From: Plantago major
Lineage: Eukaryota; Streptophyta; Magnoliopsida; Lamiales; Plantaginaceae
Assembly (NCBI GenBank): GCA_026545765.1
Contig: CM048842.1
Location: 40,433,431-40,497,430 of the forward strand
DNA length: 64,000 nt
Reading direction: 5' to 3'
The position numbers and the translations under genes are program-made. The notes under the pieces were generated by a model that was given only the letters and a program-made list of their open reading frames with translations, did not search any database and was not told the origin of the DNA. Positions 55,448-64,000 of the stretch are shown here, piece by piece; position 1 is the stretch's first letter, and each line of letters opens with the position of its first letter.

Positions 55448-57955
55448 ATGTCTTTAAGTGACGCCCCAATTCTCAAGCCAGAGAATTATGAGAAATGGAA
55501 GAACAACATGATGCTCCACCTAGAAGCCATCAGTGATGAAATAATCGACGTCATAAAGAGTGGCCCCATAGTCATTCAACAACTCAAGCAGGTCATGGAG
55601 GTTTCTAATGGTAGAGACAGAGAACAAAGTGATGGGTCTTCACAGACAGATGCGTCAACCAGTGGGAGACCTACCAGTCAAGTTATTTACGAGCCAAATC
55701 CCAAAGAGCTCTGGACATCGGAAGATGCCAAGAGAAATCGACTGGATGGTCAGGCTCACAATATCATCATACGTTCTACTCCATAACACATACAGTGTAA
55801 ATTGTGGGGTGCAAAAACGGCGAAAGTGACCTGGCAACTGATTGAAGAAATCTGTGCCAGCACTGAGAAAACGAAGGAAAATAAGTTCGAAGTTTTGAAG
55901 CTCAAATTCCAAAATTTTAAACAAGGTCCTACAGAGACTCTTGAAGAACTAGATTTCCGGTTTACAACACTCATGAGTGACATGGCTGCACTTGGTGAAA
56001 GTAATAGATATACCCAACCAGAAAAGATTAAGACTATTGTGAGAAGTCTAAATCATAACTGGGAGCATACAAAGTTTTTCTACTTTAACCAAGGAATGCC
56101 AGATATCACTCCAGTGGAACTTTTCTCTCACCTTGCCACTGTTGACTATGAGACAACTCAAAGAGAACAAACAACTGAAAAGTTGCAGAATGTTGCTCTA
56201 GTTGCCCAAGGAACTTCTGAAAAGAAGGAAGGCAAGGAGGTGACTGAGGATGCTCTTGCTGTAAAGCAAATGAGAAAATATGTCAGTCGAGAGATTGAGA
56301 GAAGAAAAACCAAAGAGAAGCTGAAAAAGCATCTAGGCTCAAACTATCACCAGTACAAAAATATGCAACTGTCAAGCTCGCTGAACAAGCCGACTCAGAA
56401 AGCATCTAGTACTGAGGAAGCATAAATCGGAAACGATATCTGTTTCTATTGTCAGAAACCTGGTCATTTCAAGAAGGATTGCTCTGTCTTCAAGAAAGAT
56501 AGAAGAAACTTCAAGAGAAGTCAGAGAGCTATGCTCACTGAAGCAAGGAAAAAGATTCAACTCCAACTGGATGCTCTAGACATTGAGTCTAATTCTGAGG
56601 ATGAAGTCTCAGATGATTCCACACTGCCTTCTCCAGAAATGTGCGGTGTTTCTCATGAAGTGATTGACTTTGGTCAAAAGAAGAAAGAAGTGTGTGGAGT
56701 GGCTGAAGAAATCTTTCCAGATATCTCCAACATTGAACCTTGTCTAATGGCTGATGAGGTAACACATACTTCTTGTTATACTTATGAAAGTGATGAGGAA
56801 AGAATCAAAGATCTGGAACATCTCAGAAGAGAACTTGATCTCTACGAAAGAGAATTTCTAATGGTCCGAGCTAGAGCCGAAACCCTTGAAGAAGAAAAGA
56901 ATTCTCTTGTAAAGGAAAATTCAAAATTACTCAAGATATCTGAGAAAAAGGATGCTGAAATTGCATTTCTCAAAGCTCAGATATCTGAGACAGAAAAGTC
57001 ACATAAAGAAGCTTTGGCCAAACTTCAAAAGAAATGTGAAGGTCTTCTTTCTGAAAATGAGGAACTCAAAAAGAAGGAAGTATCTTTCCAGTCTTATGTC
57101 AAAGCTAGTGACACTCTTACTGAAGTACATTCTTATTTAAGAGATCCTTCAGAATAGGGAGGACTTGGGCTGGACACACAAGCAAATAGTTCTATCACTC
57201 TGAATAAGAGTGGCCAAAGAATAACATTTGTTAGTGCTCAGCAAGATGGTTCCCAAACAACCTATAGCATTGGTAAGAAAGCTAAGGCTGTTGACAAAGG
57301 AAAGGCAGTTGCGACCAAACCTTTGTGGGAAAAACAAGTCCCAAGGAAAACTGTTGGGAATGTTTCTGAAAAGAAACATAACACTGAAAAGTGTAATCAC
57401 CCACAGTGCTATGTCTCCCAGAAAGGAAGAATTGCAGGAGCTGGCAAATTCTCCTATGTCACGTTTTCTGAAAAGAAAATAGACTACCCAAAGACTAGCA
57501 AAGCTGCTGAGATGAGAACTCAGATAGTACCAGGTGCTCGAAATGGTATTGGCTATAAAGCCATCGGGAAACAACTTGCTCGTGAGTATAAACAAGAGCA
57601 AGAACGATGGTTAAAGGCTAGAATTGCTCACAACAATTATCAGAAGTGGAAGATGAGTCAAGCCACTGAAAATTTGAATGTTAGGGCTAGAAGAAATCTG
57701 GCTAGGAAAGCTAAGTTTGCTGAGAACCAGACTTAGAAACCTGACAGGTATCTGAAAGCACCTAATGGAGCACCAAGGAACACACCAAGGAAGAAAACAG
57801 TTCTTAATAACAATGATACTAATCATTTAACTAGAATTCCTCCTTATGTTCCTGTTAGACAAAAGAATGTTCCTAAGAAATTCATTCAAAAATGGATTCT
57901 TACTGGAAGATTCTTTAGTCCAGATGGTTCCATTGTTGGTATGAGAACCTAATCT
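55448..57955 (+). pseudogene. SIRE element 2 gag with zinc knuckle and coiled coil
   Basis: Starts MSLSDAPILKPENYEKWKNN after TGCAGG. One frame continues to the protease, interrupted by stops at about 55784, 56423, 57155, 57734 and 57950. The nucleocapsid-type CCHC (CFYCQKPGHFKKDC) is near 56438-56480. A Leu/Glu/Lys coiled coil (about 56800-57110) follows, the extended gag typical of SIRE-type elements. The part 57158-57955 is basic and unrecognised. Gag packages element RNA in virus-like particles. Confidence 0.85.
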
Positions 57956-57970
57956 CCTGTTTCCTATTTT

Positions 57971-58366
57971 GTGCAGAACACTCTAAAGACTAATCCAAAG
58001 TGGCATTTTGATAGTGGATGTGGGAAGCACATGACAGGAGACAAAGCAAATCTGATTAACTACAGAAAATGCAATGATGGACCAATTATCAGGTTTGCTG
58101 GAGGAGATGAAAATCCAACCATAGGATTTGGCAATCTGAAGTTTGGAGCCCTTACAATCTTTGAAGTACTACATGTAAAGGGATTGAAATATAATCTCCT
58201 AAGCATGAGTCAATTAGTAGACAAAGGATACACTGTCAAGATCAAGTCAAAACTATGCAAAGTGATTGACAATGAGTCAAAGCAGACAGTCTTGGTTGCT
58301 AGGCGAAGGAAAAAATCTTTATTCTTGATTGGGCATCCGCCACAACAGAAGAATGTCTCATGGTGA
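57971..58366 (+). pseudogene. Copia protease domain of SIRE element 2
   Basis: WHFDSGCGKHMTGDK contains the aspartic protease DSG motif (D-S-G), followed by GFGNLKFG and VLHVKGLKYNLLSMSQL as in Copia polyproteins. Same frame as gag; a frameshift just before 58366 leads into integrase. Confidence 0.85.
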
Positions 58367-59273
58367 GTCAATCTGGCCACACTGAAGAAAATTGGCTATG
58401 GCATAAAAGAATGAGTCACTTGAATTTCAAAACTCTGAACAAACTAGCCAAGAAAGAATTGGTGGTTGGTTTACCCAAAATGGCATATAGAAAGGATGGT
58501 ATATGCTCAGCTTGCCAAATGGGAAAACAATCCAAAACATCTTTCAAGTCTAAAACTAGACACTCCAGCGAAAGGCCATTGCAAATGTTACATATGGATC
58601 TTTTTGAATCCTCTGTAACTAGCTATGCAGGAAAGAAGTATGGTCTGGTTGTTGTTGATGATTACTCAAGATTCACTTGGGTTGTATTTCTCAAACAAAA
58701 ATCTGATGCAAGGGTTGAGATACCCAACTTGCTGAATAAGCTTGAAGTCATGAAAAATGACAAGGTATCTGTAATCAGAACAAACCATGGTACTGAGTTT
58801 GTGAACCAGTACATAAAAGAGTTTTGTACCTGCAAAGGTATACAACATCAACTATCTTCCGTAAGGACACCACAACAAAATGGTGTTGCTGAAAGGAAGA
58901 ATAGGACCCTAAAAGAAGCAGCAAGAACAATGCTTCGACCTTTGAAATAAGTGAAATCTATTGGGTTGAAGCTGTTAACATAGCCTGCTATACTCAAAAT
59001 AGATGTTTGATTAACAAACACCATGACGAAACTCCTTATGAGCTTTTGATTGGTAGACCCCCTAGTATCAAACATCTAAGGGTGTTTGGTTGCAAATGTT
59101 TTGTTCTTAACAATGAAAAAGAATACTTGAGAACATTTCAACCAAAAGCAGATGAAGGAGTATTTCTTGGTTATTCTCTGAATAGCAAAGCCTATAGAAT
59201 CTACAACAAAAGAATGCAAAAGATTGAAGAATCTGTTCATGTAGTTTTCTACGAAGGAAACAAGAAAATACCC
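58360..59273 (+). pseudogene. Copia integrase of SIRE element 2
   Basis: HHCC finger: LWHKRMSHLNF then CSACQMGKQ. Catalytic core: HMDLF (first Asp), IRTNHGTEF and [15 protein letters not shown] (Glu). The second catalytic Asp, normally in RSDxGTEF, is Asn here. A frameshift near 58940 moves to the frame that continues with [19 protein letters not shown]. Integrase inserts element DNA into the genome; with Asn at the second position this copy should be catalytically dead. Confidence 0.85.
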
Positions 59274-61316
59274 TTGAATGAAGAACTCTCAGATAGGTTC
59301 AAAGAACTAATGATTGAAGATTCTGAAGAAGAATCCTCAAAAGGAAACAATTCTATCATTCACTTAGAGGATGAATCTGACGATGAAAAGCAACCATTGC
59401 TTAGTAATAACCAGATGACTCTAAGACATGATGAAGAATTTCCTATAAGAATTCCAGAAATGGAACAAGTTACTGAGAACCTTCATCATGAAGAGGTTTC
59501 TGAGAATGAGATTGCTGAAAATCAAATTCCAGATATCTCTAACACTGGAAAAGTGTCAGATATCCATGACATTTCCCATGTGTTAGATACTGCACAAGTA
59601 TCCTATCAAGATCATATTGAATCACATTCAGATCACAATAATATTGATCCTACTAGTTCAAAACCCATTATGAAATGGATAAGAAATCATCCTACCAAGG
59701 ATGTGATCGGTCCTTTAGACCAAGGAGTTAGAACTAGGAGAGCAATTGCTGACTCTCTATATGGATGTTTCATCTCAAATATTGAACCTAAAACTATAGA
59801 AGAAGCATTGAAGGATCAAGATTGGATCTCTGCAATGCAAGAAGAGTTGGATCAATTTGAGAGAAACAAAGTCTGGAAACTGGTTCCATTAGTTGACGGA
59901 ATATCTGTAATTGGAACTAAGTGGGTTTTTAGAAATAAAATGATTGAGTCTGGTGAAATAACCAGAAACAAAGCAAGGTTGGTTGCCACGGGATTCACCC
60001 AGACTAAAGGACTAGATTTTGATGAATCTTATGCACCAGTTGCAAGATTGGATGAAATAAGACTCTTTCTAGCCTTTGCAGCTCATAATGACTTTACAGT
60101 TTATCAAATGGATATCAAGAGTGCATTCCTAAAAGGTGAACTTGCTGAGGAAGTCTATGTTGAGCAACCACCAGGCTTTGAAGTTTTCTCAGAAAGTAGG
60201 ATGGTCTATAAGCTTCAGAAAGCTCTGTATGGGCTGAAACAAGCTCCAAGAGCATGGTATGATACATTGGCCAGATACCTACTAGAAAGTGGCTTCAAGA
60301 AAGAAGATGTTGATAAAACACTCTTTACATTGAACCATGATGGGAAACTACTTTTAGTTCAAGTATATGTTGATGATATTATATTTGGATCTAAAGACAA
60401 GCAACTTTGTGAAGACTTTGCTGAGCTCATGAAAAGTAAATTTGAAATGAGCATGATGGGAGAATTGAATTATTTCCTAGGGTTGCAAGTCAAGCAACTC
60501 AATGATGGAATATTCATTAGTCAAACAAAGTATGCAAAGGACATGCTCAACAAGTTTAAACTAAAGCCTTCTGAACAGAATGCTAAGATACCTATGAGCA
60601 TTGGAACCAAAATGACCTATACTGAATCTGACAAGAGTGTTGAAGAACACAAGTATAGGAAATTAATTGGGTCTCTACTGTACCTCACTGCAAGTAGACC
60701 TGATATTCAATATGCTGTTGGAGTATGTGCTAGATTTCAGACAAATCCAATGCAATCACACTACAACATTGCTATGAAAATATTAAGGTATGTAAAGGGT
60801 ATTGTAGAAGTTGGATTGTGGTATCCAAAAGACAGTGTATTGAGTTTAGTCTATTATACGATGTCGATCTTTGGATCATTGCTTGATAGAAAAAGCACCT
60901 CAGGAACTTGTCAATTTCTTGGTGCCAGATTAATATCATAGTTCAGCAAGAAACAAAACTCAATTGCCACATCTACCATAGAGGCTGAATATATTGCTGC
61001 TGGGTGTTGTGCTTCACAAATATTGTGGATACAACAACAACTCAGAGACTATGAGGTCAATGAAGAGAAAACTCCGATTTTCTATGACAACACAAGTGTT
61101 ATTGCCATAACTCAGAATCCTAAGTTCCATTCAAGAACAAAGCACATTGATGTTAGACACCACTTCATTAGAGACCATGTTGAAAAAGGCAATATAGAGA
61201 TACTCAAGATTGGCACTGAAGGCCAACGTGCAGATATCTTCACTAAGCCACTACAAGAAAGTAGATTCTTAGCCTTAAGACATAGTCTTGGAGTAATGGA
61301 GCTACCAAAGAACTGA
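59274..61316 (+). pseudogene. Copia reverse transcriptase and RNase H of SIRE element 2
   Basis: Long open frame from 59007 to a TAG at 60939-60941, then the same frame to 61316. An acidic linker (59300-59660) precedes the reverse transcriptase: [54 protein letters not shown] and the active-site [10 protein letters not shown]. RNase [33 protein letters not shown] and DIFTKPL. Just before DRKSTSG the usual YTDADFAG-type segment is scrambled by compensating indels, removing the first catalytic Asp. Confidence 0.88.
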
Positions 61317-62132
61317 AAAAGTTCAGATATCTGAAGAAAATATCAAAGGAGGGAAAAGAGGAATCTGGAACGGGTATCCAGAAAACAAGGTATCTGGAAC
61401 GGGTATCCAGAAAAGAGGAATCTGGAACGGGTATCCAGAAACCAAAGGCTAAAGGGTAAAATAGCTATTTGAAGATTTCTGAGACAGGCACTCAGATATC
61501 TAGATCACTCAGTGAGGGGGAACATAAAAGAGAATAGTACAACTGTCTGCAGTCAACTACTCTCTTGAAATTTGTGTTATTTCTATCTTTGTGTAAAACT
61601 TGGACAAATACTAAGTGTGAGATAGACTCGGATGCAAACAGTGTTCTTAGTCACACAGAAATGTGATTCAGATAGCAAATCGCCAAAATTCATTAATTGG
61701 GCACACTTACAATTGCTGATTGTGATCATTGCTGAAGAAGCAATATTGACCCTTGATGAAATGGGCGTTTGATCTTAACAGACGAGATCATTTCTCTGTA
61801 AAATAGTGGACTGTAAAAACTCCGACGTGGCCCACTAAGCATTTAATATCAAACAAACTTTTACCCACGCCTTACTGCAAAAACACAGATACGTACATAC
61901 AAAATCAATTTGTATGTATATGTCTGTTGAGATTACATTGCTATATATATAAGATTTTGGCAAAAGAATTCACTTTCCCCTAATCCAACATTCAGACTTG
62001 CACAAGAATAGCAAAAACATTTCTTCAACTTCTCTGTAAATCTCTGTCCCTCAATTAGTTTTTCTTCAAAGAATCACTAATCTTTCACCCTAATCTCTTT
62101 CAGACTTTCGAAAACTTACACTATATAAAGAG
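61317..62132 (+). other. Spacer between pol and 3' ORF of SIRE element 2
   Basis: Colinear with 255-1061. Holds three repeats of the CTGGAACGGGTATCCAG unit (61363-61440), AGATATCTGA words and a TATATATATA run at 61942-61951. No coding sequence. Confidence 0.7.
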
Positions 62133-62594
62133 ATGGCTCCAAAACATGCTTCTACCCAGAAATCCCAATCTACTACCACTGGTACTGCTGAAAAGCAAGC
62201 ACCAGAGTTGGTAGTTGTAAACAATCGGTTGGTAGGAGACTTTAATCCTGATCATTGGACTTCAAATCACAGGATGATTTGGGGTGGTGCCATGATTGAG
62301 GAATACCTCACGGCTGCAATTGAAAACCAAGCCGATAGGAAGCTAATTCTTGACATGCTTGAAAAGGCACAAATAAAGGGTTTCCTATCTGCTACTCCCA
62401 GTAGAGTTTCTTCACTGGATGTGTTAGAATTCTACAACAACTCCAGGATTATTTCCTGTATTTCTGAAGGCACTGAAACAGTGTCTATGAAATCAGAGGT
62501 CCAAGGAAAGGAAATTTTTTATTCCACTGCCTTGATGCCTATTTTAGGCCATATAGAGATTTGTTTAACTTACAAACCATTTGAGTGGCATTAG
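62133..62594 (+). CDS. N-terminus of SIRE 3' ORF, fused to foreign sequence
   Basis: Open frame of 153 residues beginning MAPKHASTQKS. Residues 1-128 (to about 62516) match the decayed start of the 3' ORF at 1062-1500, so here this part is intact. The last about 25 residues come from antisense Copia pol and are not native. Function unknown; no signal peptide is evident at the N-terminus, which is Ser/Thr/Lys-rich. Confidence 0.6.
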   Translation: MAPKHASTQKSQSTTTGTAEKQAPELVVVNNRLVGDFNPDHWTSNHRMIWGGAMIEEYLTAAIENQADRKLILDMLEKAQIKGFLSATPSRVSSLDVLEFYNNSRIISCISEGTETVSMKSEVQGKEIFYSTALMPILGHIEICLTYKPFEWH

Positions 62595-64000
62595 GGATTC
62601 TCCCCCTGAACTAAAAGGCCTGGAGGAGGTACCATATATATTTTTTCATTAACTTTACCATTTAAGAAAGCATTGTGAATATCCAACTGTTCTAGGAACC
62701 AGTTGTGTTTAGCTGCTATAGCAAGAAAGACTTTTACTATTGTTAACTTGGCAACTGGGCTAAAAGTTTCTGTATAATCAATGCCATATGTTTGTGTGAA
62801 CCTTTAGCAACAAGTCTAGCTTTATGTCTTTCAATTTCACCTTGTGAATTTAATTTAGTTTTAAAAACATATTTGCATTTGATTGGATTTACACCAGGAG
62901 GTAATGGGACAATGATCCAGGTGTTATTCTCAGCCAGGGCTTTAAGTTCAGTCCTAATGGCATTCCTCCAATGTTTGAGCTTTATTGCATCTGCATAAGA
63001 TGTTGGCTCTTGCAGATCTGACAATTGAGATGTATAAGCTCTGTGTGTTGATGATAATTTATCGTAACTGATATAGTTATGTAGTGGATAAGTTGTGCCA
63101 TGAGCACTATTACTTCTTGGTATACTATAGTGTTGAGATTGCTCATCTTTTTAGGAGATGCAATATGTCTAGTAGATCTTCTCAGTGTTTGAGTAAGATC
63201 AGGTTGAGCTTCTGTGTCAGAAGCAACATGTATAGGAGATTGATGTGTCATATTATCTGTGACAGCATCATCATGTTCAATGTCATTATTCTCCTATAAT
63301 GGAGGATTAGCTGAGAGATCAATAGGGGTTGTGTCATGCACAAAAGAGGAATCAGTGGGAGGGCTTACCTGTTGTGCAGGTGTAGAGATTCTTATATCAT
63401 CAGTGTTTATGAAACTTGGACTAAAGGTGATATTGGTTTCTTAATTTATTATCAGTGATCTGTTCTTTGAATGGAAAAACATCTTCTACAAAGAAAACAT
63501 CTCTTGAACAAAAAAATTGTTTTGTTTCCAGATCATAACATCTATACCCCTTAATGTGAGGTGGATATCCAAGGAAAATAGATCTTCTAGACCTTGAATC
63601 AAACTTGGATCTCTGTACAGGTAAACTGGATGCATAACATAGGAATCCAAATACTTTAAGGTGCTTGTATTCTGGTAATTTATTGTGTAAGACCTCATAT
63701 GGTGTTTTATCATTTAGAGATGTGCTTGGGAGCCAATTAATGATATAAACAGCTGTTAAAATAGATTCTCCCCAGAATTCAAGAGGTAAATTGGCCTGAA
63801 ACATCAAGACTCTAGCCACATTTAAAATGTGTTGATGTTTCTCAAATACTGAATTCTGTTGAGGTGTATAAGGACAGGTTAATTGGTGAATAATACCTTT
63901 TTCATGTAAGTAATTTGTCATTTTAAACTCAGTTCCATTATCTGATCTGATGATTTTAATTTTTGTTTGAAATTGATTTTCTATCAGATTGATAAAATCT
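62517..64000 (-). pseudogene. Antisense Copia pol fragment (integrase to reverse transcriptase)
   Basis: On the minus strand from the window edge: KIIRSDNGTEF (second catalytic Asp), CPYTPQQNSVFEKHQHILN (Glu), PYEVLHNKLPEYKHLKVFG, FLGYPPHIKGYRCYD, a Ser/Thr linker with RRSTRHIASP, then the reverse transcriptase start WRNAIRTELKALAENNTW, KCKYVFKTKLNSQGEIERHK and KARLVAKG, a frameshift, and finally VCKLNKSLYGLK, a stop, and ASRQWN. It breaks off at 62517 in mid-domain. It differs in sequence from the SIRE-type pol, so it is another Copia lineage. The N-terminal part continues outside the window. Confidence 0.85.

Larger units (their letters stand above)
53705..62516 (+). mobile_element. SIRE/Maximus-type Copia element 2, 3' truncated
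   Basis: 5' LTR, primer-binding site, gag, protease, integrase, reverse transcriptase, RNase H, spacer and the start of the 3' ORF, in Copia order. It matches the first element wherever they overlap. It is cut at about 62516, where the sequence changes abruptly to a minus-strand Copia pol, so the rest of the 3' ORF and the 3' LTR are missing. Stops and frameshifts show it is inactive. It interrupts the repeat-rich edge of the MULE region. Confidence 0.9.

Noticed and set aside
61363-61440. CRISPR-like regular repeats
   Set aside because: Short repeats without variable spacers, inside a plant retrotransposon family and shared with 270-373.

Overview
Eukaryotic nuclear DNA from a flowering plant, most likely a eudicot: small GT-AG introns, plant-type Copia, LINE, MULE and Helitron elements, an F-box pseudogene of a plant family, and a short plastid atpH fragment. 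Only one gene looks intact and host-derived: a six-coding-exon gene (26541-29359, +) for a mitochondrial-type ribosomal protein uL22. Nearly everything else is transposable-element sequence, mostly decayed and often nested. Many long open frames are pieces of broken element genes.

Layout. 1-8679: 3' half of a SIRE/Maximus-type Copia element (RNase H tail, long extra 3' reading region, polypurine tract, 3' LTR). 8884-9513: a MITE nested inside a MITE. 9868-14168: a non-autonomous Helitron on the minus strand holding a plastid atpH scrap and microsatellites. 14873-15745: F-box pseudogene (-), with a second Helitron-like 5' end at 16253. 17811-17912: one broken exon of an acetyl-CoA acetyltransferase (thiolase). 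18150-20000: a repeat block with long hairpins and telomere-like words. 21631-25509: a 3.9-kb non-autonomous MULE with about 48-bp terminal inverted repeats and a perfect 9-bp target duplication, about 100 bp upstream of the uL22 transcript. 25560-29650: the uL22m gene.

30.15-53.7 kb: a large MULE-type region with two convergent genes, an Ulp1-like cysteine protease (+, 30665-45782) and a FAR1/MURA-type transposase (-, 53310-49316). It has been invaded by a solo LTR (31164-33006, 5-bp target duplication GTATT), a LINE (about 34.87-41.78 kb, -) in an intron, and a 2.7-kb foldback element (45771-48455, 8-bp target duplication AGAAGTTG) that replaced the last codons and stop of the Ulp1-like gene.

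53705-62516: a second SIRE-type Copia (5' LTR, primer-binding site, gag-pol with stops and frameshifts, start of the 3' ORF), cut off at an abrupt junction with an oppositely oriented Copia pol fragment (62517-64000, continuing out of the window).

Most notable signals: a run of five phase-0 mini-introns of 78-85 nt in the extra 3' ORF of the first SIRE element; a T-rich TGTTTTTAAGT-like motif that fills the introns of both MULE genes and always points with transcription, flipping where the genes converge; and the foldback insertion at the Ulp1-like stop codon. Coordinates of exons and ends were read by eye. Element family names rest on recognised motifs, not on searches.
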